Assembly (NCBI GenBank): GCA_949130485.1
Contig: OX422194.1
Span: forward strand, 7,663,993-7,727,992
DNA length: 64,000 bases
Source: Agelas oroides
Taxonomy: Eukaryota > Porifera > Demospongiae > Agelasida > Agelasidae
Reading direction: 5' to 3'
The notes below the pieces were generated by a model. It made no database searches and had not been told where the DNA came from. It saw nothing but the letters and a program-made list of their open reading frames with translations. Shown here piece after piece: positions 12,901 to 23,195 of the stretch. The translations under genes and the position numbers were made by a program. The first letter of the stretch is position 1; each line of letters begins with the position of its first letter.

Positions 12901-15900
12901 CTCCAACATGATCACTATACTTCTTCCGGACCCAGACCGAGTAGAAACAGGCCTTGTGATGTAAGTTGAGAATTTTTGTTTTATTTTTAGAAAACTCAAT
13001 ACTTTGATCAATTTTCTACTTTCAACAGCTTCTATGCTGTAGTTGTGGTCCGCAGTGAGACTCCAGCAACAAACCAGGCTGCATACAATGATGCTGGGCC
13101 CTACACACGTGATGCCTCCTACTACATTGCTGCAGCCTGGGCAAGGGGGAATATTTCCAGGGTTCCCAATTCCTTCACTCTGGGAGATCGCTCCACAACT
13201 GTGGCTAACACAGTGGTGTATACAAACGCTGAGCTGAACCCTGATACTGATTACTCGATCTTTGTCAGATTTGACATTGAGTCTGACGCAGGCGGCCAGG
13301 TACTGTATTTGAGATCCCTTACATATTACTGACATGTACTGATTCCATTTGGCTTCTCTACCACAGCCACTCCGAATCTACACTGACTATATCACAGCCA
13401 GAACAGGTACAATTTCTCAAATGTTATAGCTTTTCCAATACACTAGATCTGCATTATTCGTTACCCCACGCACATGCACATAAGAAATCAGTTGGTGGTG
13501 TGCGTCTGTCTGTCAGCTTTTCAGCAAAAACTATTGGAAAATGACTCAAAAAAGGAAATTAAATGGCTTTACAGGTCATAAACGTAATGTAAATTTATGT
13601 ACCTTAAGGCATGTGTAACTGAAAACAACTGCGGCTCTATTTCGTGGATTTCCAAGTATCAGAAGTCTCTGGATTTTCCCTGTGCCTAGCTAGACTGCAA
13701 AACCCCAAATTGAGAGCAAGACTGCAAGTCAAGCTTAGTCACACCATTTGTAACACGCACACGTGTAACGTGTAAACCACTACGATATTTTTGGAGTGCT
13801 ATTTGAAGCAAGTGTGTGGGGTAAGTGCTTTACTGGACATCTCCAGTTTGTCCTTGACACTGTCCATCCCTCTATATTGCAGTACTGAACTACAGTCCAG
13901 GAGGACTGGCTTTTGGCATCATCCTCATAATCATTGTGATTGCAGCAATCGTTGCTGGAGTGATTATTGGAATATACTGGTATAGGTACGGAGAGTTAAT
14001 TTATTCATGAATATAACATACTCTCGGTTATCATGTGACCGACTGATGAATATTGTTGTGTGGTGAATATCCCAATATTCATAGCTTGAAGTAAACCATA
14101 TTTGGTAAGCCAAATTTACAGTCTAAAATGACTCCACCACATCATAACAGCTGTTAAATACATGATGTTTAACCTCATTCCAAGACTTCTCCATACTGTA
14201 CTGTTAAGCTATAAGCGATTAATATAACCCGTTACCCAGGCAACATCTAAGAATGTTGCCCATATCTCTCTTGTACAGTGATGTTGCCTAGGTAACAGGT
14301 TATATAATAGTTATATCCCTCCCTGGGGTGTGGTCTTGCACATTGGTGTCGGGCTACACCCGACACCAATGTGTAAAACGACCACCCCCCAGGGAGGGAT
14401 ATAACTATTACGTATACCAGAAGCGATCACTACTGTATGTAAGTGATAAGACTATAAGCAATCAATGCTGAAAGCAATCAATAGTGTAAGCCCTCAAGTG
14501 ATGAGTATTGTAAGCAATCAAGCAATCAAGATTGTAAGCAATCATGCAATCATCAAGTGATCAAGATTGCAAGCAATCAAATGATCAAGATTGCAAGCAA
14601 TCAAATGATCAAGATTGCAATCATCAAGCGATCAAGATTGCAATCATCAAGCGATCAAGATTGCAAGCAATCAAATGATTAAGATACTCAATCAAAATCT
14701 GGAGGTGGGAAGGAGACTGTGGTTAGGTTGGGGTAATAAGAAACAAATTTTCTTCACTTTAGAAAAAAATACAGCAAGTACTTGGATGGTGTGATAGCCC
14801 TGGACTCAAATGAAGAGATGACTCTGACTGTTTTCGAGAATACTCCTGGTTCCGGCAAGCCTTACCGTTAGTCTACCAGTGTTACGAGTTCACTGTTCAT
14901 TCTTTGACTAATGTTGTCCTCTTTTGTCAACAGCTGGCACATTCGAATCCATCCCAGTTTCAGCATTTGGAACCCATGTGAAACGAATGCATGCCAATGA
15001 TGATTATCTCTTCTCTGAGGAGTACAACGTAAGTAAATCCTACCGACAGCTAGTCCAATGCTGCCAAAATGGGTCCTCTTCACATAATTAGTACATATAA
15101 CTGTTCATCTGTTATCTGTTTCACACAAATAAAAATAAATAATGTTATCAGTGTCATAAGATCAATGATGATAGGAGTGGTGTATTTCAGTGATTGCTAA
15201 GCCAGAAAATGGGGATGTAGACTTAGTGATGCTATATGGTTATCATTAGATACATACCATATAGCGGGAAAATTTGATGGGGAATGAAATTTGGCAGTTT
15301 GGCGGTTGGGGTTGAACAAATTAAAATCCGCCAACATTATTTCGCATGCAACATAGCTAGCTCGGCACTAGCATGCTGAAAGTTTTATTTCTTGTAAATT
15401 TGTGAACTCAAGGCTTTGTTCAAGTACCTCAAGCGAGTGAGGCAGTGCTCCTTGATAAATGGACCTGAGGCGCCACCGCCAAATTTAAATTCTGCCAATA
15501 TTTTTTATATGATCGGTTTGGGGCCAAACTGCCAAATTTAAAGATTGCCAATATTTCTGGTTATACGGTATACAACATATACAGGGTACATGGTACTAAC
15601 TCAATGAAAAGGAGAGTTCTATGAACCCTTATTTGACATGCATGACGTGTACATGCAGAATGTGGAGCCCAGTCATGCCCCCAGTGCTGAAGCTACCTAC
15701 CACCCATCAAACAGTGCCAAGAACAGATACGCCAACATCATTGCTTGTAAGCAGCTTTATGTTGTACGTGGTTCACACCCACCAACTTTGGCATGCTATT
15801 TTTGTCAATACATTAGACTCTCACTAATCAAAACAGCTTTATACAAATACCAAAATTGTTCAGATTGTTGAACTTGTTCAGATTGTTGAACTTGCTCAGA

Positions 15901-18900
15901 TTACTGCATAATTTGCACCATAGATCACTTGATCACTAAGACAATGACAAAAACGTAGACAACTTCTTGATATTATGAGGCGAAATAGAGGAAGGTGAAA
16001 AGGCTGGCAGTTGCTGGGAATCGAATCCTGGGTTCGATTCCCGCTGACTGCTGGCCTGCGTTCAATTCTAGGTGACTGCCAGCCTTTTCACTTTCCTCTA
16101 TTTCGCCTCATAACATCTAAAAATCTTTTTTTTGTCTGATCAGTAGTTAGAGTCATCTCTTTTCACAACTCAAGCTGATGCCATATTACTCAAAAATCTA
16201 CAGCAAAAATAGTGTATAAGCGAGGGTTCAGATTAGCACAGTTTGGATTAGTGAGAATTTGGATTAGTCAGAGTTTGGGTCTACTTTATATACATGCACA
16301 ACATGATAATGAATGTTGCAATACAATTGTCACAGATGATCACTCTCGAGTTCAGCTCTCCGAGATTCCAGATAAAATGGGCTCCGACTACATCAATGCC
16401 AATTTCATTGACGTAAGTTGTTTTGCATTGGCTTTAACTTCCTATGATATGGTCTCTTCACAATCTACTGACTTCAATATTTTTTGAATTGTAGGGTTAC
16501 AAACAGCCAAATGCATTCATTGCAACACAAGGTAAGCGTGGTTGGACATCAATCTTAATTGCTCATAAAATCCCACGATTCTCACCTCTGAGCTAAAACC
16601 TTCTATTGTCCAGGTCCTGTGCCCGATTCTGTACCTGACTTTTGGCGCATGGTGTGGGAGCAGGGATCTGCCACCATTGTCATGCTCACAAACCTGGAAG
16701 AGAAAGGAAGGGTAAGGACACCAATCAGAGACAATTCACACAACACACTTTATCCCAAGTCACTCTGAGACTTTATCTCATGGCCATGGCAGACTTTCTT
16801 TACATCTGCATGAGGAATCTGGGAATGACCTGGGACGGGCTACATGTGTTGTGACTGACTTGGCTCATTGCTATGGTAGATTATGGTTTTTGAGTTCTGT
16901 AGCTTGACATAGCATAAAAACAGCAACAACCTTTTGGTCCTTGGACCTTCGTCAGCTGACTTGCTATCTTATCCTTCTAAAGCTGAAATGCCACAAGTAC
17001 TGGCCAGAAGAAAAGAGGGGCGTCTATGGTCCAATCCGCGTCCATGTTCAGGAGGTCCTTGTCTTGGCTGACTACACCACCCGCTCCTTCTCACTCCAAA
17101 AGGAGGGATCCAAAGAGGAGAGGATAGTCACACAGTTCCACTTCACCAGCTGGCCTGATCACGGAGTGCCACAGTACCCCACTGGTCTCTTACACTTTGT
17201 GAGGAAAGTGGCATCTTCTAACCCTGTAAATGCTGGGCCAATGGTGGTACATTGCAGTGCTGGTGTGGGTCGTACTGGCACCTTCCTCACCATCACTTCC
17301 CAGCTGAAGCGACTCAAAGCTGAAAATAATGTTGACATCTTTGGCTATGTTCGGTCAATGAGATATCAGCGATGCTACATGGTGCAAACAGAGGTATTAT
17401 TAACACTTACTTTCACATAATGCCATGAGTCACACTCCTTCTTAATTTTACACAGCTCCAGTACATCTTCCTCCATGATGCACTCCTGGAGGCCATTGAG
17501 TGTGGGGTGACAGAGGTGGCTGCCAGGGATCTCCGAGATCAGTACAGGAGGCTGGGAATCATGGATGATCCTAGAGAAAAGACAGACCTGCAGATCGAGT
17601 TTGAAAGGCTGGATTCAACTATTCATCAACGTGCACGCATGCGCAGGGACACTGGTACACTGATGGTGAACAAGGTCAAGAACAGATATGCCAATCAGGA
17701 AATGATCCCTTGTGAGTTGCTTATTCATACAGTTCTGTGAGCCCACGTCTTACTGATTTGCATGCAAGAAGATATGGGCAGACACCCCATACTTAGGTAC
17801 TGTTCTAATAGCAATTTGAGTGGGCATGCATTAAATTAGATCCGCCCATTAATTCTAGGGATTTTAGTTGCATTAGATTAGATTAGATCATGCATGGTAG
17901 CATTTCTAGCAACAACTGCATTTATGGACTAGCTCTTTCTCCTGGAAATTCTGTTAACAATTGTTTGTTACACCTTACATTCAACTGTGGTATATGATTA
18001 TATTCCTGGTATTACACTAAATTGAATCAACTCAAAGTCAACTTGTACAAAGTTAGATCTCCGATTGAATTGTAGGTTCTATTAGAATAGGTACGGTATC
18101 ATTCATGAGAAATTCACTATACAAACCACTACTTGCTCAAAAGCTGCTTACCAATTCTTACAACATGGGGTTACCCGTAGAGATGTAGACAAAATTAATT
18201 TTTGTTCACACATTCCAGATGACAGCACACGAGTCAAACTCTGCTTCTTCCCTGGTGTGGATGGATCTGATTACATCAATGCAAGCTATATTGATGTGAG
18301 TTTGTGGTTTATTCAAAATGCTGCTATAACATGCAGTGTTATCATTGTAGTACTCTCATGGACAATGAACTTATAAGTGGCTTAATTCTCAAAGAGGGGG
18401 GATCCATATATTTTCAAGAGTTATGATATTCTCTCCAAAATTTGCTCACCTCACATACCAATTATTCTAGCTCTGACCTCTGATTTGCTCACCTCACAGT
18501 CTAGCTCTGACCTCTGATTTGCTTACCTCACAGTCTAGCTTTGACCTCTAATTTGCTCACCTCACAGTCTAGCTCTGACCTCTGATTTGCTTACCTCACA
18601 GTCTAGCTCTGACCTCTGATTTGCTCACCTCACAGTCTAGCTCTGACCCATGCACTGATTTTACAATGCTTCTCTTTGTCATGCGACTACTTATTCAAGA
18701 GCAGCAAATAGTGTTTGCCTTCATCTAATAGTCACCCATACCTCTTTCATAGTGCTTGCCTTCATATTAGTCACCCCATACCTCTTTCATAGTGTTTGCC
18801 TTCATATTAGTCACCCCGTACCTCTTTCATAGTGTTTGCCTTCATATTAGTCACCCCGTACCTCTTTCATAGTGTTTGCCTTCATATTAGTCACCCCGTA

Positions 18901-21796
18901 CCTCTTTCATAGTGCTTGCCTTCATATTAGTCACCCCGTACCTCTTTCATAGTGTTTGCCTTCATATTAGTCACCCCGTACCTTTTTCATAGTGCTTGCC
19001 TTCATATTAGTCACCCCGTACCTTTTTCATAGTGCTTGCCTTCATATTAGTCACCCCGTACCTTTTTCATAGTGCTTGCCTTCATATTAGTCACCCCGTA
19101 CCTTTTTCATAGTGTTTGCCTTCATATTAGTCACCCCGTACCTTTTTCATAGTGTTTGCCTTCATATTAGTCACCCCGTACCTTTTTCATAGTGCTTGCC
19201 TTCATATTAGTCACCCCGTACCTTTTTCATAGTGCTTGCCTTCATATTAGTCACCCCGTACCTTTTTCATAGTGCTTGCCTTCATATTAGTCACCCCGTA
19301 CCTTTTTCATAGTGTTTGCCTTCATATTAGTCACCCCGTACCTTTTTCATAGTGTTTGCCTTCATATTAGTCACCCCGTACCTTTTTCATAGTGTTTGCC
19401 TTCATATTAGTCACCCCATACCTCTTTCATAGTGCTTGCCTTCATATTAGTCACCCCGTACCTCTTTCATAGTGCTTGCCTTCATATTAGTCACCCCGTA
19501 CCTCTTTCATAGTGTTTGCCTTCATATTAGTCACCCCGTACCTTTTTCATAGTGCTTGCCTTCATATTAGTCACCCCATACCTCTTTCATAGTGCTTGCC
19601 TTCATATTAGTCACCCCGTACCTTTTTCATAGTGCTGCTTCTTATGTAGCATAACTGCATGACTGTACTACAGTGTAAACTGGAATGAAGCCTCAATAAA
19701 AGAGGAGGTGGGCTTGTTTGTGAAGGTGGACAATTGGATCTACTCAAGGTTGACAGTTTCATGGGATCACAGTTATGTACTACTTGTTTAGGGATACCAC
19801 AAGCGCCTGGCCTTCATTGCGACCCAAGGTCCCCTGCCCGACACCACTGACGACTTCTGGCGGATGGTGTGGGAGACCAAGTGTGCCAGCATTGTCATGC
19901 TCACCAAGGAGAGAGAGGGGGGAAGGGTTAAATGCCATAACTACTGGCCTTCTACTGGAGCCAGGATGTATGGCCAGTTCCAAGCGATCTTGCACTCAGT
20001 GAACGAGTATCCTGACTATACACTGAGGGAGATGAAGCTGGTTGATGAAAAGGTACAATCATGCTTGCTTAGCAGACCTTTTTGTTAAGAGTACAAGCTC
20101 ACATATCTTTGCATTCCTACCTCTACCCATCCAGGATGGCTCCTCGTTGCCAGTGAAGCAGTTTCAATACACGGGCTGGCCCGAGGAAGGGGTACCAGAC
20201 ACTGGCTCTGGGCTCATTGATCTCATAGGACAGGTGCAGAAATGGCAGAGGAGCTCAGGAGACAAGCCCATTGTGGTACATTGCAGGTTAGTTTACACTA
20301 GCTGTAATCTCTCGAAAGTAGGCCCACCCTCAAAAATAAGCCCAGCCCCTTTTTGAAGGAAGTTGTTGCAGAAGGTGCTTTTCTCTTGAAAGTACGCCCA
20401 TCTATTTATGCCACAGCACTTGCAGTTATGGTAAGCAAGAAGCACCAAAGAAGCAAGAGGAGGGACTAACAAATGAAGGCAGAAACTATTTGCTATTATT
20501 GCATAAGCAAGCACATGACAAAAGAGGCATTGAAGAATCACAGCATGTGTACATAAATAGGGCTAGACTAACTGTGTGTGAGCTCACATGAGGTGGACGT
20601 AGCTATTTTCAAGAGAAATATCACAATTCTCGAAAATACACCCACCCCCCTCTTTAAGGAGCCACTTAAGTTCATCGCCCATGGGCGTATTTTCGAGAGA
20701 TTACGATACTACCTCTGACAAACTATACACCTTTATTTTGCATGGCAGCTAGCACAGTAGGAGTGACTGTGTTTGTTACTGATCTCATGCAGACATGTAC
20801 TGAGTACAGTGGAACCCCTCTATAGTGGATACCATACATTTTCCCTTATAACAAACTCTGGGGCTTCTTGTACATTTCAGTAGCCATGGTACTGCGTAAT
20901 TGGGCAGCTAAACACAATGTGGTAATGTTTTCAGGGCTTTCCCTTGCTGTATGCTGGCAGGGAAGATTAACCAGAGGCTAGTACTATGAGTAATGACACT
21001 AGTCTAATGTCAAGTTAACTCCAGCAGCAAATTGGACAACCATGCTGCAAATGTCAACAAATGTTTTACTAAACGGAGGCAATTGGGAGTGTGAAAAGTG
21101 AAGTAGTGGGTGCCTGCTATTCAGGGTTGCTTAAGTATTGAAGTGAATGGAAGGACTGTTGAGTCGGGATTCTTTTAAGTGTCCATTATAATATAGGTGT
21201 ATAAGGGATGTCCATTATGTAGTGTTCCATCAGTGTGGCTGTTGATTGGGTCATGTCTGTTGTAGTTGTGTAGGTCTACCTGGTATGTAAGAATCTACAA
21301 AGTTCCATCAGAAATTGATGATGTGGAACTTACCATAATTGTTGCTATTTTACTACATTAAGTGAAATAAATGACCCATTGCATTTGATAATCACCAATT
21401 TGTGGCAGAATGTACCCTGCCCATGCCAGTACTAGAGTGCTGAATGCATACCTGAATAGACAGCTCACCAACATAAGTTACTCTCTTTGTGTGTGTTTAT
21501 GTATATACAGTAGTGGCTGTGGCAGGACAGGGACGTTCATTGCTGTCAGCATCCTGCTGGAGCGGCTCAAAACAGAGGGAATGGTGGATGTCTTCAACAC
21601 TGTCCGAAGTCTGCGCCTCCAGCGTCCCAACATGGTCCAGACTGTGGTGAGTATATTATTAATTGCTGCATGACTCATGATCCACCACGTCGTTTCTATT
21701 TTGTTTTTGTTTTTTTTCCAGGAGCAATATGAATACTGTTATAAGACTGTTCTGGAGTATCTGGACTCATTTGAACTTTATGCAAACTTCAAGTAG
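1573..21796 (+). CDS. Gene A: receptor-type protein tyrosine phosphatase, Ig/FN3 ectodomain, two PTP domains (5' partial)
   Basis: Multi-exon gene whose 5' end (signal peptide and any earlier exons) lies before the window. Visible order: 6 Ig, 15 FN3, an FN3-like membrane-proximal domain, one transmembrane helix, PTP D1 (active) and PTP D2 (WPE type). I place 35 exons with GT-AG borders; adding their lengths gives 8675 nt, which stays in frame from the phase-1 first exon to TAG at 21794-21796 (about 2890 residues). Known role of the family: dephosphorylation of phosphotyrosine on cytoplasmic substrates, controlled by ectodomain adhesion or ligand binding at the plasma membrane. Layout resembles LAR-type (R2A) receptors but with many more FN3 domains. 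Ligand and substrates cannot be read from sequence. Gene B is a close ectodomain paralogue. Exon blocks are listed separately. Confidence 0.93.
4100..10196 (+). CDS. Gene A exons: FN3 domains 1-9, tandem near-identical array
   Basis: FN3-1 is 4100-4390 (97 codons). FN3-2 to FN3-9 are exons of exactly 303 nt: 4764-5066, 5169-5471, 5989-6291, 6809-7111, 7827-8129, 8660-8962, 9489-9791, 9894-10196. All are phase 1-1, starting with the codon remnant for A-P-S-G-Y-P and ending F-E-D-G. FN3 hallmarks are present: core Trp in V-S-W-D, Y-E-V-Q-Y strand, L-x-x-Y/V-x-Y-x-I/V-x-V-R-A-Y motif, then G-P-G-P-F-S. Flanking introns are also homologous, so exon plus intron units were duplicated in tandem. One exon (5989-6291) looks chimeric (see findings). 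Confidence 0.93.
5472..7111 (+). repeat. Recent 820-bp tandem duplication (intron plus FN3 exon) in gene A
   Basis: Segments 5472-6291 and 6292-7111 are both 820 bp. The two 517-bp introns differ at one position by eye (G versus A in the TGTGCCGTGG stretch), while the following 303-bp exons differ at about 15 positions. It looks like unequal crossing-over inside FN3 exons. Confidence 0.85.
10427..12960 (+). CDS. Gene A exons: FN3 domains 10-15, divergent membrane-proximal block
   Basis: Exons 10427-10720, 10794-11093, 11167-11448 with 11514-11609 (one FN3 split at an inner phase-1 intron), 11687-11793 with 11868-12066 (split at phase 0), 12128-12463 and 12540-12960 (ends phase 2). Unlike the upstream array these domains differ from one another, yet each has a close counterpart in gene B with the same exon splits. 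FN3-12 contains the basic run RRRR at 11331-11342 followed by Q-T, a candidate proprotein-convertase site. FN3-14 contains Q-Q-R-R-Q-S. Exon 12540-12960 also holds the start of the membrane-proximal domain. Confidence 0.9.
13029..13985 (+). CDS. Gene A exons: membrane-proximal FN3-like domain and transmembrane helix
   Basis: Exons 13029-13299, 13367-13406 and 13883-13985. The first continues from 12960 (phase 2) with F-Y-A-V-V-V-V-R and ends with a D-Y-S-I-F-V-R-F strand, which looks like the membrane-proximal FN3-like domain of receptor PTPs. The 103-nt exon encodes G-G-L-A-F-G followed by about 24 hydrophobic residues rich in I/V/A and then Y-W-Y-R, a single-pass transmembrane helix with a basic stop-transfer continuing into the next exon (R-K-K-Y). 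The intron 13407-13882 shows nothing recognisable. Confidence 0.9.
14305..14410. repeat. Foldback (MITE-like) element in gene A intron
   Basis: Near-perfect inverted repeat with arms of about 50 nt: TAATAGTTATATCCCTCCC on the left and its complement on the right. It is preceded by a second, weaker inverted pair at 14223-14248 and 14279-14305 (AACCCGTTACCCAGGCAAC), so two palindromes sit back to back between the TM and juxtamembrane exons. Confidence 0.8.
14433..14695. repeat. Degenerate minisatellite, CAAGCAATCAAGATTG type
   Basis: Imperfect tandem copies of about 20-28 bp built from AGCAATCAA, TGATCAAGATTG and ATCATCAAGCG. Intronic. Confidence 0.75.
14763..17393 (+). CDS. Gene A exons: juxtamembrane segment and catalytic PTP domain D1
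   Basis: Exons 14763-14866, 14934-15028, 15617-15746, 16336-16412, 16495-16531, 16614-16711, 16983-17393. Motifs in order: [11 protein letters not shown] (phosphotyrosine-recognition loop, split by the 15747-16335 intron), [31 protein letters not shown] with the general-acid Asp, and signature [11 protein letters not shown] with the nucleophile Cys codon at 17253-17255. All residues needed for catalysis are present, so D1 should be an active tyrosine phosphatase in the cytoplasm. The start at 15617 is chosen because only this AG keeps phase 0 with the exon ending at 15028. Confidence 0.93.
15029..15616. other. Gene A intron with a MITE-like insert
   Basis: Between about 15254 and 15574 the ends are roughly complementary (ACCATATAGCGGGAAAATTT and AAATATTTCTGGTTATACGGT) and the interior repeats TTGGCAGTTTGGCGG and its relatives. 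A non-autonomous DNA element is likely, but I cannot name a family. Confidence 0.4.
15972..16113. repeat. Foldback element with B-box-like core in gene A intron
   Basis: Long inverted repeat whose left arm starts TTATGAGGCGAAATAGAGGA; the right arm is its complement (TTTCGCCTCATAA). The centre contains a second perfect hairpin, GGGAATCGAA / TTCGATTCCC at about 16017-16043, which includes GGTTCGATTCC, matching the tRNA B-box consensus. It may be a palindromised tRNA-derived element. Confidence 0.7.
17456..21796 (+). CDS. Gene A exons: D1 Q-loop end, linker and second PTP domain D2
   Basis: Exons 17456-17711, 18219-18295, 19792-20052, 20135-20286, 21511-21646 and 21722-21796 (stop TAG 21794-21796). 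The first starts with L-Q-Y-I-F-L-H-D-A, completing D1, and continues through a linker into the D2 motif K-N-R-Y-A-N. D2 has [23 protein letters not shown] (Glu in place of the general-acid Asp) and [14 protein letters not shown]. The Cys codon is at 20282-20284; the intron 20287-21510 interrupts the signature loop. In receptor PTPs, WPE-type D2 domains are weak or inactive and act in regulation, so D2 is probably non-catalytic. Confidence 0.92.
18466..18648. repeat. 34-bp tandem repeat
   Basis: About 5.3 copies of a 34-bp unit beginning TCTAGCTCTGACCTCTGATT, in the intron between D2 exons. Confidence 0.85.
18710..19636. repeat. 40-bp minisatellite, about 23 copies
   Basis: Highly homogeneous head-to-tail 40-bp unit containing CATAGTGTTTGCCTTCATAT and ACCCCGTACCT, with only a few alternating variants (CTCTTTC/CTTTTTC, GTTTG/GCTTG). 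It occupies most of intron 18296-19791. No spacers, so not CRISPR-like. Confidence 0.93.
20809..21240. repeat. Dispersed repeat (copy 1) with a GTGGAACCCC-type terminus
   Basis: Segment 20935-21235 in the gene A D2 intron matches 31835-32120 in gene B intron 1 (shared CTTTCCCTTGCTGTA, TAATGTCAAGTT, AGTATTGAAGTGAATGGAAG). The family starts or ends near CAGTGGAACCCC/GGGGTTCCACTG, typical of DNA-transposon inverted termini. Non-coding. Confidence 0.6.
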
Positions 21797-22698
21797 CTAT
21801 GATTCTCTGTACTTAGTGCTTTATAGATTGATTAGCCTCAAATACCGATAATAGTCGTGTTGTTTGTAAACAAATTATTATGTAGTGTGAATGATTATTG
21901 AGGGGTGGGGGTTACAAGTAGCCTCGTTCCCAGGCCTTGCACATTTGTTGCTTGCAGTACAAAATTCACGCAGAAGAGCGAATTATTTCGTACTGCACAC
22001 AGAAGAGCAAATCATTGGAAGAATCTCTAAATTTGGTATCCAGTTTGTGACGAGTGAGAATGAGGTTAAAAGTTCAATTTCAAAATCTATGACACTGACC
22101 CACAAGGGTACACACATGTACAAATGCAGTGCTGTGGTTTGACATGTCAGATAAAAAAAAGACTGCTCAGGGTTGCTCTGTCAGCAATGAGCACTAATAG
22201 GGCTACCTTTCCTACCATGACACCAAAGATATTAAGAAATAAAATCATCACACTAGAGTCTCCTGCATGCACCTCAAAAAGAAGATGGAGTTGTTGATAC
22301 ATAGTGAGATCAGCTCTGTAACTTGATAAACTATCTCCTTAAAACACAATTTTTTTGTTTGTTGGTTTGCTTTTGTTTTGCTATGTTTTTTGTTTGTTTG
22401 TTTGTTTGTTGTTGTTCTTTTTTCGGCAGTGGTACAGAGCTGATCTCACTCTCTCAGAGCGCCTACTGCCGCATAGTGCAGGAATTAATGTCAAGCCCCA
22501 GAAGAATTTCTACCACCAGCTTTGGTTTTGCTACTAGGACTGCTAGGCAGACCACGTTTTCCAACTGGGCCTTAAAGGTTGCAAAGTTCAGCCAGCATTC
22601 CAGTTTAGTCCAGCTCTGAGAGAGTGAGAATCAGTTGGAACTCGGCTGAGGCCTCTAGGCAATGCTGCTTATGTAGCTTGTCTTCCACTCCTCTTCCA
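21797..22698. other. Gene A 3' flank, no gene
   Basis: Probable 3' UTR and flank. A TAGCCTCGTTCCCAGGC repeat terminus occurs near 21913, and a TTTG-type microsatellite near 22350-22425. Open frames here are low-complexity or unsupported. Confidence 0.5.
22238..22243 (+). terminator. Possible polyadenylation signal of gene A
   Basis: AATAAA hexamer about 440 nt after the gene A stop codon. It is the first exact hexamer I noticed downstream; no transcript evidence. Confidence 0.25.
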
Positions 22699-22776
22699 GG
22701 GGTCCAAGTGGCTTAATGGTAAGAGCGTCTGACTAGTATATTCAGAAGGACTTGGGTTCAAATCCCAGATGGATCC
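22699..22776 (+). tRNA. tRNA-like sequence, probable pseudogene or tRNA-derived SINE head
   Basis: An A-box (TGGCTTAATGG) and an exact B-box (GGTTCAAATCC) are present, with a D-stem GCTT/GAGC, an anticodon-arm stem TCTGA/TCAGA and a T-stem TTGGG/CCCAG, followed by a T6 run at 22782-22787 that could stop Pol III. Defects: the anticodon loop is 9 nt instead of 7, and the acceptor stem (GGGTCCA/TGGATCC) only pairs if one base is extra. The anticodon cannot be assigned with confidence; around CTAGTATAT a Thr (AGT) origin is possible. Confidence 0.5.
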
Positions 22777-22799
22777 TGGAATTTTTTCTGTGGGTTTAT

Positions 22800-23195
22800 T
22801 TCTCACTCTCTCAGCAAAAGCATGACTATGTATAGCCCAGCTATAGTGCACTTCAATCTTAACCTCATTCCAGGCTCTTCTGGATAATATGAGAAGGGTT
22901 AGGGTTAGCGGGGAGAGCCTGGGAATGAGGCTACCTCAATCTTAGTTCATCTCAGTAACCACTTCCCCTGCATGCTTGCACGTGCACACTTGACAACACT
23001 GTATGAGTTAGAAGATTAACCAATTGGTGCACATAAGCTACCCTTCCATACACATAACACAAAGACAACCACCAACAACACATGTATGTTATATAGTCAA
23101 ATGCAGAACCTTTTCAAAATCATCGGATATGAAACAAGCTGCATTTCAGTGGATGATGCATGGACCAATGAGTTTTTGAGAAATCAGTGCACAGT
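22800..23195. repeat. Segment shared by the 3' flanks of genes A and B
   Basis: GCATGACTATGTATAGCC, GATAATATGAGAAGGGTTAG and CCAATTGGTGCACATAAGCT and their surroundings recur in the same order at about 49928-50330. This points to duplication of a gene-plus-downstream block. It includes a foldback CCTCATTCCAGGC / GCCTGGGAATGAGG at 22864-22932. Confidence 0.75.

Noticed and set aside
12889..13335. 148-codon minus-strand frame
   Set aside because: Antisense of the gene A membrane-proximal exons and spans an intron.
18710..19636. Possible CRISPR-like array
   Set aside because: The 40-bp units are contiguous without spacers and lie in a eukaryotic intron: a minisatellite.
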